Assembly: GCA_036362985.1 (NCBI GenBank)
Contig: JAYGXS010000003.1
Location: 75,598,969-75,662,968, forward strand
DNA: 64,000 nt
Source: Ligula intestinalis
Lineage: Eukaryota > Platyhelminthes > Cestoda > Diphyllobothriidea > Diphyllobothriidae
Reading direction: 5' to 3'
In this document: in pieces, positions 1 through 13,291 of the stretch
Layout: each line of letters starts with the position of its first letter
How positions within the stretch are numbered: the first letter of the stretch is position 1
Translations under genes and position numbers: made by a program
Notes under the pieces: generated by a model
The model's input: the letters and a program-made list of their open reading frames with translations, nothing else
The model's database searches: none
Told to the model about the DNA's origin: nothing

Positions 1-1271
1 TTTAGTCCGGAAACGTTCTGTACGGTTCTTGGAATGAACACCCATGGTGTTTTTCATACACAGTCAATGAGCTACATGCAAATACTTGAAAGTATAACTT
101 GCTGTGAAAAGATTTTAATTGCTGCTTTTAATTTATCCTACAAAGTCAATCGAACTCTTCCCATCGCAAAAAAGTATAATTTTCCTGACGTCGGAAAATA
201 CTACTATTGTAATACTTGCTGCTACTTAGGACGTAATATCACCTGAAATAAAGGTAAAAAATAGGATAATCAATTTTTGAATACGTTAAATTCACAAAAC
301 TATACTCAGCTTGTTGAAAATCCACTCTCCTTATCGTTGGATCCGCCTTAAATCCCTTAGAATATAAGTGTATCTAAAAGGTCATTTTTCTTGAAATTTC
401 AATGTTTGTGTGACAGTAATGAAACGTTTGCTGTAGCCAACATATCTTTATCAACTGTCTAACACACCACGTCAAGGTAGTATAGAAGCCGATCCGCAAA
501 CAATGTGTTAAATTATTTAGTGTTTATTGAAAATCTTCTTATCGAACACTTTCTAGGATACAATCTAGCATTGGAGTATTTCTTGCTCATTTCATCCATT
601 TTGTCTTGGGAGGGTTTTATTCTCCCTAAAATAATTAGTTTTCTTGAACTCCCGGGAATCATTTTCGTTATGCTTGACACGCTTTTTATCCATCCTGATG
701 ACAACCACTTACTGAGGTCTTTTCACTTCTTTCTGTGAAACACAGAAAATACGCTCTTCTCTCAGACCTCTGCCACCTTATCAGGGAAATCTTTGAAAGA
801 CTTGAAATTCTGCCCTCGTAGGTGTGAGGAAATAATTTTTTTAACTAATGAACAAATATCAATGGCTGGTTGCCCTGCAAAAATTGACAGGAGTGTATTT
901 TAATGAGATGGAAGATGTATGAAAGCAAGTAAACAAAAGAGTAATTCCAAAAGCCAGTATTTCCCAGGCAAGTAGTTACCTAGTCCTCAGTTTATCTGTC
1001 ACAGGAAGCATAAAAGTAAAAACAAAACAGTTAATTTATTCTGAGGTGGCCTTCAGTAAAAAAGGGCGGCTGTTATACATAAACAAAACAACTACTAGAT
1101 AAGTGCTCTCAAAAAAATCGCTATGCCTACAAGGTTAAAAGCGACGAAAACGCATTGATATTCAGCCCGATGTTTCCATCATAATTTCCAACTAGGCACC
1201 TGAACACGTGAGCTCTTGTACTACCGGCAAACGGTCGGACTGTTGGATACGCGTAGTTAAAGCTCATTAGC
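1..1271. other. Intergenic, nothing recognised
   Basis: AT-rich sequence with only short chance frames of about 60-80 codons. I see no repeats or motifs I can name. Confidence 0.4.
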
Positions 1272-1386
1272 TTTCGTCAGCTGCAGTTATCCGACTCCAG
1301 TATAGCCACAGAAGCTGCCGCTGCACTCGAGTTTCGAAACCGTGACCAGTAAGCTAAAGACGAACGTTCAATCCACTGAGCCAGCA
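1272..1386 (-). repeat. tRNA-derived SINE-like repeat
   Basis: On the minus strand TGGCTCAGTGGATTGAACG resembles a pol III A box, followed about 35 bases later by CGGTTTCGAAACTCG, a damaged B box (GGTTCGANNCC). The order and spacing are those of a tRNA head. The sequence runs into about 50 bases of unrelated tail. I see no full cloverleaf, so this is a SINE or tRNA pseudogene rather than a working tRNA. The open frame reading through it (1277-1492 minus) looks like a read-through artefact. Confidence 0.55.
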
Positions 1387-1950
1387 GGTCGACGTCTGGC
1401 CGGTTGTCGATCGGGAAATAGATTAGAACGTAGGTGTACTCCGATCTGTCCCAGGATTCACCAACCCTGGCTGTTTCGTCAGGCAAGCTCATGCTCTGCT
1501 AACTGAAACAAAAAAAGTCAGGACACCACCCCTAGTGTACTCAGATTCAAGGCGGACTCTAAAGTTGGATTATTGACATTTCGTCCTTCTGTAAGTCACA
1601 AACTTTATCTTGTCTACTGCTCGGTGCAATCTGTAATACGACAGATTTAACAAAACCAAAGTCATTCAAGTGACTTTAGCCTGTTATTACAGTATGAAAT
1701 CAATGAGGTGGGCGGTTTGATACGAGGTATCGTTATGTGGGCATTACCAGTGTTTTGTGCCAACTTATGGTGAGAGTCACCTATGCCTGATTGTGCCCAC
1801 CAATTGGTGCAAATTTCTGGATATTTCTCTCAACTTCAATTTCTCTCAACTTTTGCGTCTTTCATTACCTCATTCGGCCTTGGGCTTTTCTTATAAGATG
1901 GGTTTGGCAGATTTGTATAATTCAGCTGACCAAATTGTGAAAAACTCGTG

Positions 1951-2025
1951 GCCTAGGTGGAAGTTGATCCCATAGCGTAGGGAAGGCTTTTGCGGAGCCA
2001 ACGCTGTACCATTGAGCTACGAGGC
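1951..2025 (-). repeat. Degenerate tRNA-like sequence (75 nt), tRNA pseudogene or SINE head
   Basis: The minus strand reads GCCTCGTAGCTCAATGGTAC with a good A box, then an arm GGCT/AGCC enclosing CCGCAAA, then GGGATCAACTTCC as a damaged B box, and closes with ACCTAGGC, which nearly pairs with the 5' GCCTCGT. Length and order match a tRNA, but the D-stem, T-stem and base 33 (C, normally T) are off. It is most likely a tRNA-derived repeat. Confidence 0.55.
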
Positions 2026-2039
2026 TCACCGTGAGCCTT

Positions 2040-3109
2040 GAATTTAAGCTCACTTGGCTCGTTGTACCTGCTCAATCTACTGATCGTATGGAATCCACCA
2101 GTACAGATACAGCAAGCTGACTGCGCAGGCTTAGTGGCCTTTTCCTTCTTCCTCTTGAAGCATAATCACTAATTTTTTCGAAAGGATTTAGGAAAGGTAC
2201 CCTCAATGTTACATGTGAGTTAGCACACGGGAATAAGTCCATCCCCCATGGAATACAGTGCGAGGCCGCAGGTAATACACAAGGGTTTCTGCTAGCACCT
2301 CCGTTCATTTTGCTTTCGCATATCATTCACATAATACTGGTTTCGACAATTGCCTTGGGACCAGTGACTGACATGGGTTAATTATATTTACAATATTATT
2401 TCGGTGGAGCGGCTGTATTTACTCTAAATTCTTGTTCGTCAACTGAATTTGCAACTGATGTAGGAAAGGATTTGATGAACAAGTTGAAACATTTTTTTCC
2501 CGGCAAAGGTGTAGGTTTTTTTTCGGGGCATTTCAAAATGCTGCGAACACCACGTGTGACAAAGCTTTCACTGGAAGTCACAAACCACGGGTGCCTTTCA
2601 TTTGAGGAAAGCCATCCATTACCCGTGTCTCGTGTCTTCTGATGGAAGGTGTCATGTGTCGGCAGGCTTTAAGCTGTATGACTGACACCAAGTGGTCTAC
2701 ATAATCGTGGAATACTGGGGTATGTAGTGTCCAGCTTAAATACTTGCATCAAAAAGACTAAATGCTTTCCATTTTACTATATGAGTAGGCAAGGCAAGGT
2801 TCTTCGCAGTCATGTTAGCTATATGTAATATGGGTTGTTATTATTTGTGTAGTCCTTCCAAGAGAGGGAACAGAGATTTCTATTTCTGTTTTGCACGCAA
2901 CCTCGACAGCAAAGGTGAGTTTTGATATTTTTCTAGCTATACCTTGTGATTGCTCCTATTTATTACCGATGAAAATCGAATCCAGTTTCGTAGCAGACTA
3001 TTCGCACAGAAGGGACTATTTATGGGTCTAGCTCTCCTGTGTGAAATAAGCTGAAACAGCCCTTTATTTGATACTGAGTAGATAGCAAATAATGGGTACT
3101 ATAAAAATA
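2040..3109. other. Intergenic, nothing recognised
   Basis: Moderate-GC sequence between a tRNA-like repeat and the mariner-type element. The short frames on the minus strand (2072-2326, 2396-2581) resemble nothing known. Confidence 0.4.
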
Positions 3110-3500
3110 CAGGGTGTCCCAAAAATATGTATACACATTTTACCTATTTATAAAATTGGAGTTTATCATATTTTTATTATTAAATAAGTGTAAAATTATT
3201 GAAAAGTACCATTTTGTTTTTATCTCTGACTGTTCTCAAACCGTCAATCATTTTGATCATAACACTGCTGACAACACGAAGCAATGGAACCACACATACC
3301 TTGAAACTATTCCCTTGGTATTCGGGTGCATTCATGTTTGGTGGCTTCTCTCAATTCAGCAAATGTTGCGATGGCCAAAATGCAATGAAAAAGCATAAAA
3401 TGATATTTTAACTATTTTTACGTTTTTGAAATAACAAATTTATAATAAACACCAAGTTTAAAATTACTTTTATTGTGTATACATTTTTTGGGACACTCTG
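3110..3500 (-). mobile_element. Internally deleted Tc1/mariner-superfamily element (391 bp)
   Basis: The ends are inverted repeats: CAGGGTGTCCCAAAAATATG at the left and CAGAGTGTCCCAAAAAATG read inward from the right, continuing through GTATACACA. The dinucleotide TA flanks both sides (3108-3109 and 3501-3502), the Tc1/mariner target duplication. On the minus strand the interior reads as the end of a mariner/Tc1-type transposase: an AELREA...CTRIPRE block, then SIASCCQQCYDQND and a final FEN, matching the usual C-terminal 'CIxxNGxxFE' pattern. Most of the transposase is gone, so this is a non-autonomous deletion derivative. The open frame on the plus strand across it is antisense. Confidence 0.82.
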
Positions 3501-3502
3501 TA

Positions 3503-6500
3503 TTTAGCAGTTAATCCGTAAGTTACTATCCCGAAGTATTAACTACCCGTGAACTTGGCAAGTAACAATATCTGTCTCTCCAGTACCCTCTTCTGCTGTT
3601 CAGTGTTAAACATCTGGTAAAAAAACACCACACTAGTATTCATGTTATGACACAGTACTTTGAATGTATGGACTAAAACTTTACCCCACGGGCCACCGGT
3701 TTAACCTTCTGTGTGGCTCTTGTTGACAAACAACCCTCCAGAAAACATTTTTCGTCACGATTCAATTACTGGAAACGGAATTCAACTCTCCTGGTTCTGT
3801 GTTCCACTTGAGGCTCCGCTAAATGACTTGGTATTAAAGTCAATCCAACTTTCTCTTTTTTTCCAATGGTAAAACTATGAGACTGCGTTTCCAATGTTAA
3901 CTTACTTATATATACTTGGATACCTTAAACCAGCTGCGAGCATAGGGTTTTTAAACAAATGAAAAGTTGATCTGTCCTAAAGCTGGGATTCAGTGTCCGT
4001 TTGCGCACAACCGTACCACAGGGAAGTGCAACGTGTCTGCTCATCATCGATATCGTAGGCAGACTTATAACCACCTGGACATAATCTGTACTATTCCGCG
4101 TACGGAGAAGCAGCTTTTGTTTTCGAACAACCGAGTACATTCTCTCCTAAGTTAGTATGGCCATGCGTACAAGCGCAACAGACTCTAAGTGGGCTATGAG
4201 CGAATTCGCAGAGTATCGCAAAATATCGCAGACTACTGATAGTTAGCGTCTAGACCGACCGGCTTTCTGTGCGGTTTAATTATTTTCTGTCCACGCGGTT
4301 AGCATCAAAGCAACGTGAGATGTCTCATTATCCGCCGAGCCGCATCACTCAAATGATGGGGTTATCGAAATAGGGAAAGAATAATGAGTTGTAGGAATAA
4401 CTCCACTCACAGACGACGAAGCAACCCCCCCCTGGGTTTTATGGATGGGGCTAAAAAGCGTGGTCGGCAGCACAGACCACGAAAAGGACATTGCAAAAAT
4501 CGCGTTTACGTTTTTATCTGATGTAAGTAAACTAACGGCTAACGAAGACTCTAGATAAAGCATTTACCTGTCGATAAGATTGAACGGGGTCATAATTGAA
4601 TGAACGCGAATAGGCGAGTCCCAGGTTCTTGGTGCAAAGAAGATAAACGCGCGACCACTGGGATAGTAAAAGTAATGGTGTTAGCATTCGGTCTCACAGA
4701 GGAGGTCACAATCAGAGACGGTAATCGTGCAACAAAAGTGAGCAGTTTTTGTAGTCCAACAATGAGGGAAGGGGTAGAAGTTGAAGGGAAAATTATGGCA
4801 TTCTTAAAAAGGTTGAGTGCACACTGTCTCACTTCGTCGTGAAGGCGTGCGTCCTCGGCTGGGAATTTAGCCACGCGATCGAAACGCGTGACAGGACGGG
4901 GGTATGTCAACGTGTCTGTTAATATAATTGGGGTACGTCGCTCAGGCCTCCAGCAGTTTCCTCCCCATTCTTTTGCTGGCTCGCACCATTATCCGCGTGC
5001 TCGCGAAATGAAATTCATGACCTTTCTCCATGATTTGGATAGCGATCTGAGATGATGGGTTGCCTCTCCGTACTACCCGTTTGTGCCCCATTATTCGCGC
5101 GCTTAGTCAGTGTCTTGTCTGCCCTGAACAGGGACGTGAACGGTCATGACATGATGTCTGATAAAAGATGCCAGCTTCCTTACCTGGCAAAAACGTGTCA
5201 GAAACAACGGAACGAACTGCTGTAAAGTTCCATGTGGACATCGCCCATCGTCCGACAGCTGTTATGCGTACCCGAATCATGCAAATAAAGGACCGACTGA
5301 ACGCAGGTGAGCAGTCTGGTGGAGAAACTGCTGAGGGCCTGGGTGGTTTGTCCCAACTCCATCAATATACACGGTGACATACTCTCCCATAGCATGTGCT
5401 TCATTTGCCTAGCCAAGAGGTGCCGCCCACGCAGATTCCTAACACAAGACAGCAACACAATGCCTAATTGAATTTGCAGTTTAGTCAACAAGCTGCCGCT
5501 GAAGGACACGATCAGCGGAGCGTATGAGTATGCATTGAGATATTCCCGAGGTCACGACAGATGCCTTAGCTACTAAATGTGTGCACTAAAAATACCCAGT
5601 TTATTTAAACGGAATTGTTTTACAGATACTTTGGCAGAAGTGCATAATATAACATTAAACCCAGCTCTATAAAAAGATTTCGGTCGAAATCGGTTCAATC
5701 ACTCGCACCGCAGGACGCCTTGGTCTAGCGAATTTTCCTGGCAATTATCAAGAATAAATGTTGAAAATTCAGCCAAAAGAACAACTTGCCCACAAGAGCG
5801 GAAAATGTCACCTTGAAAATCCTTTTGACTTAAATCAGTTGCCTGCAGAATTGGCTTTCTCGAGCGTTTTTTTCTTTGAAATTACGCCTTTTCAGCATAA
5901 TTTGCATACTGAGGTGAATTAGAAGAGGTTCTTAAAAGAGAAGTTTGATATGCTAGAAGTTCCACCTTCCGACCTTGGTCACATTACAAGGGCTTCTTCA
6001 AAAAAAAAGCTAAATAATGAGTTCAATTCCTCAAAGCACGTTACTCAATGTAGGGCATTCTGGCAGTCCTAGTCAAAAACTGCACCTATAGAAAGATGAT
6101 AGGGGGCCACTTTTTCCGTTTTAAAGGAATCTTAATCAGCATCTTTAGCCAAAAACCTAATATGACGATTTAGTGGTTTGACTGAGTACAAAAACATCGC
6201 CAGTAATACTATAGGGTTTTACACAAAGATGCCTATCTCACAAATAAAGAATGTCTTACCTGTGCACACTGACTTTGCTTTTGCGTAGCTGCTTTCGTAC
6301 AGTCTTCAGCGCAATTATTTTTGACATATGCATGCAATGGTGCGTGTTTTCTCTATACTGCTGTGTTTACATTTTGTGTCTAGCCCTCCGAATAGGAGGG
6401 CATGCAATTTGATGGTATCGTCAAGTGACTGGCATTAATGGCCGAGGAGGAGGGGGGAGGGTGTTTTAAAGAACCCGGAGTCATCTGTTGACAAAAAATT

Positions 6501-8020
6501 TCCCCCAACTGACAATGTGCCATCATTAACCTCATCCTAGTTTCGCAAATCAGGACAAATGGCCAGTAACAATGGGCTTGTTCTAAAGCAGAATTTTGGT
6601 TTTATCAAATAAATTTACAACAGGGACAGAGACCACACTGGACTAGATAACCACAAAAGATTTTGCGTCGAAAATCCAGAAAATATGGACAGACTCTGAG
6701 ACATAAGATTTAAAAAAGAGTGGAAGAGCATACCTCACATTAAATTGTTTGAAATTATGAAGTTAAGTCGAATGATTTCTCTTATAAACTTATAATAGGT
6801 AAAACCAAATGATTCGAAGTGCATCAGTGTAAGGAGCTTTTTCACAATTTAACTCAATAAGTAAACGTTTTTATGGGTGAATGAGTTTATTTGAACAAAA
6901 CACCAAAGAAAACTCTGGAAACGTAGACTGCATTTTGGTAATTACAACCGTACAACATGTCAACCAATTTTTTTAGGCATGTTTTAGACTCAAAAAGATC
7001 AATTACCTAACGTTGAGAGCACGCAGTGTAATTCCCTGATGAATTACGTATAAGGAGGATCACGCATTTCTAGATGCTACTTGGAGGATGTTGTAGTGTT
7101 CACGAAATGTAGAAATGAATGTGGAACACGCTAAATATTACAAAAAGAGAATTAATAAATGCTTAAACATGATGCTTTGTGAATGGATATTTAATAGTCT
7201 TAAAAAGATTCCTAAATGTTCACTTCTTTTAAGGCCGAAAGATTCCCTCCTTCACAAACAGACTTCAAAAAAGACGTAACCTTCCACCAAGTGACTAAAT
7301 TAAAGGATCTTTTCGTACGATTTTTCGTCAAAATATATCTAAACTTATAATGAAATCGAAAGTGGATGGGAAACTGAATACTACTTAAGTAGCCATTTGT
7401 ACAGCCTGGTTTCTGCAGACAGCTGGAAAGCTTCTCATTCAAATGTCAGCGTCATGTTGTAACTGTAGCATCTTTCTATTATTTTGCACGGTAAATAATC
7501 ATGAGTAATATTTGCAAATGGAATGCTTATTTCAGAAGCTTGGTCAAAATATCATAAAAATGCACATTTAATATAAAAAAATAAGCATTATAACTTACAA
7601 AAATTTAGGATCAAGAAATCCTTGTTTAACTAAATAGAGAAAAGGTTTTTGCGGGCAGCATGTCATAATATCATTTTGTATGACTTGGTCATTATATTGA
7701 ATCTTTAGACAGCAAGAAATATACTTGACATGATCTATTGATATCAGTTGAGTCAATGCCCAGGTGTCTAAAGAACCTTTTTATATAATTCAAGATTGAA
7801 AGATTGAAAAATCAAGAAGCTTACTTGGCGAGCATACGTGTGCTTTCGATAAATTAGCGTCAGGCCTGTACTTTGTATCCCAATAAACTAAATAAACTTT
7901 ACGGGTTGGTAAAAAATACTGCGATTGTCTGCGTAGGTGAGGTGGAAGAGGAAGAGAGGGAATCGGGATCAAAAATCTGATCAGCGTTAGGGAAGACTGA
8001 TAGTCAAGATAGTTGGTAAA
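3503..8020. other. Intergenic, nothing recognised
   Basis: The 4.2-5.5 kb part is richer in GC than the rest and has overlapping frames of 70-106 codons on both strands, but none has protein-like motifs. From 5.5 kb on it is plain AT-rich DNA. Confidence 0.4.
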
Positions 8021-8206
8021 CTGCGGGTTGTTAGATTAGCGATTTTCGGCTATGGTAACTGTGGCACCGTTACGTATTTCTTTGGACAAACAGGATCGGT
8101 CTGCGTAGCCTGATAACGGTCGCTTCTGCCGTAACAAAAATATGCAAAAAAATGTAACGGCGCCGCAGTTACCATAGCCAAAAGTCGCTAACCTAACAGC
8201 TTGCAG
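8021..8206. mobile_element. Foldback MITE-like element (186 bp)
   Basis: Left arm 8021-8073 and right arm 8154-8206 are inverted copies: the left reads GGCTATGGTAACTGTGGCAC and the right, reversed, GGCTATGGTAACTGCGGCGC, with similarity continuing outward through GTTAG and CTGC. The 80-bp centre has no coding capacity. It is probably a non-autonomous DNA transposon folding into a hairpin. A clear target duplication was not found, so the superfamily is open. Confidence 0.72.
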
Positions 8207-11200
8207 CTTATAACCTCTCTTGGCCACCAGCCCCTTCTAAGGCTTATTAGATGTTCGACCCCGATTCCTTTATTGTTATCAGTAATTTGTTTAATTTTCT
8301 CTTCGGTTCTGTCTCGTCTGACATGTTTTTTTCTTCCTAAATTGACCTACATAATTAACACTCGTGTCTAATTGTAGGGTAAATGTTGTTTTCTCAATTC
8401 TGACTGTCATCAACAGAAATAGCTGCAATCGTAAAAAAATGGATATGCACTTCACAACCGCGTCTTTACCAACCCCAACAACAGGAACTGAAGATTATAA
8501 AACAGCCTGCTTTAGGGTTTCAAGACCAAATACCAATTGGTTGCTCACAGTTATCCCTGTAGTGTAGGCTTCTCCAGGTAAACATGTGAAGTCAAATGTT
8601 GTGTATTTTGCCTAGCGATAATGCTAACGCCTTCGTGACAAAGAAAAAATATTTATTTTCTCTCAATTACACGCACGCCATTGTGGGGCAAACGGTGGTC
8701 ACAGTCTTAAATGAAGGCTTAAGCAATGTTTCTTCAATAAATGCCCCATGGACAGACCCAGCGTTGAGCTGGAGGAAAGTAAGTTACGAAATGGGCATCA
8801 AAATGGAAAAAAATGCTTAATGGCGCTGTCGAGACCTCACCAAAATAATCCCCTTGTCCTTTAAGGGATGGAGGCATTTGCAATACAGTGGCATCCAAGA
8901 CGACGATGCGATATTAACTCAATTGCCAACTGTATTTGGGACAGCCTTATCGATGAAAAGAAATCTCTTAGACAGAGGAACATGGATGAGAATTCCCTAT
9001 AAACACAAGCATGCTAACTCGTGGGATCAGTTAAGCAAGGAAATGATCTTAGTTTCTAAAAGCGTCTCACAGCTATGACAACTTGGTTCCATATTGCTTT
9101 ATCATATGCCAGTTTGCTTTGTGAACTTCTACAAGGGAGCTCTTGAGTTCTCTCAAACTGCTACAATGAAATAAGCGATTTCAATGTGTTTATTGCTTGC
9201 TTAAATATGTTTTGAGATATATTTTCAGTCAATTTTCAATCTGCGCATACTGTCACGTCTTTCGGGAAATATTCGGTATGAAAGTGCCTATCCAGGTGAA
9301 TAAACTCTGCTTCAACAATACCTTAGTCTTAGATCTGCGTGCCTCAGAATGCGAACAATTTCCTCATTTCCGTTTGCCAAACGACTGATAAACAATTTCT
9401 GCCATAATTTTCTATGAGTGTTAGCGTTTTGTGTTTCTCGACGATAAAGCTCTGCCTAGTAAGTAGGCATGCACTGCATTCCTGTCAGACGTAGCTAGAG
9501 AAGGGTAGTGGGGCGTACGTGTACACTTGTTGACATGAGACTCCTTGTTACGCTTTTCTGCGCTAACAACTCAAAGATATGGCGACGCCATTGTCTGTAC
9601 TTCTTTCGTTCCTTTCTCCATGCTATGCAACCAGTAACAAATGACGACAAGCGGACCTGAACATCATTTCTCGCAGGCGTAGAATCCTTCCAAATGGACA
9701 GAAAGGGTCCTCCGTCCTTGAGGAAAAAGCAAAATGAACAAAGACAGGCAGAACTGACAAGTTGGTACCTAAATTTGTAGATGTGAAATTTAATGAATTG
9801 TCAAACTATTAAAAAAGCCTGATCAAAGCTATTGATCGTTGACCAAAACCAGCAGATGCGAATAGATTACGTCCATAGCTGTTGACAGTGTTCATCCATC
9901 TTGCATAAACTTTAACCATGCTGAAAAGAAGCACGTAATCGGAAACGCATTCAACAAACGTGGTCTTTGTAATTTGCTTAAAAAATAGATTATTTTTCCC
10001 TACCTGTGTTCAAATATTGCTTCATTGTTCAATAATACCAATGAAAGAACTGCGCTAATCGCTACGAAAAACAATTTTGATGAGGATGTCTTGCTTTTCA
10101 AAATGCCTTGTTTTTCAACTGTGCTTCTTAATTCTCTCAAATGAGTAAGGTTACTTCATACAAATATTGAGTTCAGTCAAACGAATAAATAAATAAAACG
10201 GCATTAAGGCTTTCGCGTTCAAAACCCTTTCTAGGGAGCTCAAAGACGAAAAGTTTCTACCCTCAATAAGGTCGTCGATTTAAATATCTCCATAGAATTT
10301 AGGCGATAAACAGCATGGTGGCCCTTAAATTACAGTCAGTTACCATAAAACGTACGTAGCGTAGAAATAAAAAAAGTCACGTTTTCATTACACATTTGAC
10401 TGTGGCAAAGATATTTTCCCGATGACCTGGCTGGAAATATCCCCAACATGAGAATTCCCATGAAATCACTTGTCAAGATGCCGACAGCATGATCTCCATA
10501 GTCTGAACTATGCACTGATTACGGTATAAACTGCCTTTCTTTTTCGTTATACCAATACTATTATCATATGTTCGAACTGATGAGACGGTAAAACTAGTAG
10601 GCGATAAGAAATAGCTACAAAAACGTTTTAGCAAAATGGGGGTAGAACTGTAAATATTCTGCCTTTGTGCATCCAAAAACGCAGAATCGGCCTTCTGCAT
10701 ATACTGTTTTGGTTTTCTAAGTACAGCCAAACTTTAATCGTGATGCGTGCTTTGTCGTGTCCTTGAAGACTGTAAACAGCACGGGTGTTCGCCAAACAAC
10801 GCAGTCTGCAGTCTCTCCTAGAAGAGAGAGATGAAAACGTCTGCTATCACGGCTCATGTTGCGCTAGGTCGTTGGAGGACGGTGTTTTGACGCCGCCGGT
10901 AAGCTTTTGTGTCTGTACCCCATCCCACGGTTGTCTGTCTCCTTAAAAAACCGTGATTGTCATGGTAACCAAGAATTTGGTGCTTATGTCGGCAGCTTTT
11001 CTATATACAGCCGCTTTTAGGTTTCCCTTAACCTTTGAATGAAGGAGACTGTTCAATGACAGCGGCTGGTTGATGCTCAAAACCTGAATTCCTTATCAAC
11101 TTTCTGAGGAAACGTAATCCAACGTATCGTAAGATTCTGAGATAAAAAGACATCGTCGTCCGTCTATCACGCCCAGCATTTTGTTCTGACTGTTGCGAGA

Positions 11201-11889
11201 AAAAGTGCCTGCAGTTCGTAGAGCATTGTATACCGGACAGGTGGTTTAGCAGCTATCCTAGTAGCAAGGTTTAAAATTGCTTGTAAGCCGTCGCACAGTA
11301 GAATTTTTGAATCACATGAAAACTTTCTGTTTCATCTTCTCTTGTATGTTTGGCCTTAGTGACTTGCGCACAGCTTGTTTCAGTAAGTGATCCACCGTGC
11401 TTTGCGCTACACGTGAGTCCTAGGTGAGAAGCACCAGAAGCGACCATAGATTGCCCAAAAACCTTACATCTTTTATATCGATTTCGTGTACTCTTAGAAT
11501 TTCAAATACATTTTGCAAAAAATGCATTTAAAAATATATTTTCTGATCCACGTTGGCTAGCTAGTCACTGTTCCTGAAACGAAAGAACTATTAATCTGGT
11601 GCTTGGCAAGTCTTCTTCATCGTCCATGTAAATACCTGGGTCGTGAACCTTTCATTCATTAGAAAAGAGCGACTTACGGTTTTCAAAAAGTCTCTAATGA
11701 TGGTATTTTTCGATTGTTGAACGTCCATTAATGAACGTTTGTATCTGTCAGCTACCTAATCTTCCTTATGAAGTACAGAATTTAGAAGCACTGCAGTTTA
11801 TTTTCTTAATTTCATAAATGATTGCATGACCTATCTCAGATGAAAAGTAAAAAAGCATGTAGAATTTAAAACACAAATGCAAATGTAGC
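8207..11889. other. Intergenic, nothing recognised
   Basis: Frames of 60-85 codons occur (8364-9388 plus, 10473-10730 minus) without recognisable motifs. I see no repeat boundaries. Confidence 0.4.
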
Positions 11890-12300
11890 GATGAATCAGG
11901 CTGAAAATTATTGGGGCTGCAAGACTTTTAAAACCAGAAATCTATTTTTTGAGAAAATAAGTTAAGCATGTTGACTTGCTAGCAAACAGCTATAAAATAT
12001 ATATGTGTATTATTTCTATTGAATGCATTTGACTTCATCTACGCATTTTAAATAAATCGCAAATCTTAACAAAACGGCAATATTCAGCATTTTTTGCCAG
12101 ACAGGATTTTGAAGGGGCAGGGCGCATCAAAAGCCAGCATCCTCACGTTACTGAAATATGTTGAGGTTATGCTGAATGCATATCCATATTAAGACCCCAC
12201 TTAATAAGTCACTCCTAATCGAAACGAAATTTTAGAATTTTGATCTGATGTTTCATGAGATTGCCCACTGACCAGATGTTTCATATTGTGTTTCAGCACC
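11890..12300 (-). repeat. Dispersed repeat family copy 1
   Basis: On the minus strand this copy starts with CTCATGAAACATCAGATCAA, passes TTTCAGTAACGTGAGGATGC and ends in a GGTTTTAAAAGT block. The same landmarks in the same order recur in the other copies (15.5, 16.0, 16.4, 22.8, 23.1, 45.6 and 46.6 kb). It has no coding capacity. The nature of the family is unknown; I see no fixed terminal repeats or poly-A. Confidence 0.55.
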
Positions 12301-12559
12301 CATGCCAGGCTGTGTCGTACAGTAGTCGTTGTACAGTAAAATTGCACAGTAGTTGGTTTTACAAAATTTGCTCAATTGACGAATACTTTTCCAACCTAGT
12401 GACTGCTTGTCTTGAATTGAAGGTTTAAATAATGCGCCCTGTGTACATCCTATTCAAGGAAAAGTGCGTTTTCGCCTACATTATAAGGAAGAAGTCACAT
12501 TGTTGACATAAAATATTGAAATACATATGGAACATATTTTATGCAGCATAGGCGATGTT

Positions 12560-12790
12560 TTATGAATAAAGATCTGACGTTTGTAAAAAGCTCATAATTG
12601 GCAACTTTTTAAAACCGAAAGCTACCTTTTTTGAGTATTACATTTGAAGAATGCGTAATTTTCTATCAAACAGGTACAAGAAATTTTTTTGTGTGCATGT
12701 TTTCCATGAAGTGTATTTGAATGTATAAAGACAGTCACAATAAATGATACAAAAACATACTTCTTGAGTTGCCGTTTTTATAATAGATAC
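12560..12790 (-). repeat. Dispersed repeat family copy 2 (3' part)
   Basis: The minus strand shows the family's 3' half: TTTATTGTGACTGTCTTTAT, then TTGATAGAAAATTACGCATT, TCGGTTTTAAAAAG and ATGAGCTTTTTAC. It lies in the same orientation as copy 1, about 260 bases away. Confidence 0.55.
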
Positions 12791-13291
12791 GTTTTGCTAG
12801 TGGTCAGAACAAAGCTCCTTAAAAAAACCGCATTCTATCATGACTGAAATGACTTCAGGATAGAGTACACGATAATCAATATCACAACCCAATTCAGTGT
12901 CAAGTAGCGGAAGAGTATCAATCTTTCGCATATGTCGACATTTTGAGTGATCGCTAGCGACTACGGTACATATGCTGGACAAACGTTTGGCCGACGACTG
13001 GCGTTTATCAAGCAAGAAAACTCGGTTCTTCTGAACATATAGGCCTAGGTACGTGATTTCAGCTCTGAAGCACCTTTAAAGTAGCCTGCTACACCTGGAG
13101 GGAGAAAAAGATCAGCGTTAGCGCGCGCGTAGACGGTCTGATTATTGCTGTCAGTCCTTACGACCACGCCCGCTTCTGGTCCTTTTGACGTTGTTTTTTG
13201 GTTGCACCAGAGTGGATGAAGGAGAAGTGGGTGTGGTGTGTCTCACACTAAAATATATTTTACATCCAAGCTACAAGCGCTGTAGCCACCG

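Noticed and set aside
1277..1492. 71-codon minus-strand open frame
   Set aside because: It reads through a tRNA-derived repeat and is best explained as an artefact of that repeat.
1951..2025. A functional tRNA gene on the minus strand
   Set aside because: The D- and T-stems are broken and base 33 is C instead of T, so a tRNA-derived repeat is more likely.
3114..3398. Plus-strand open frame across the mariner-type element
   Set aside because: The terminal repeats and the transposase remnant show that the true coding strand is minus.
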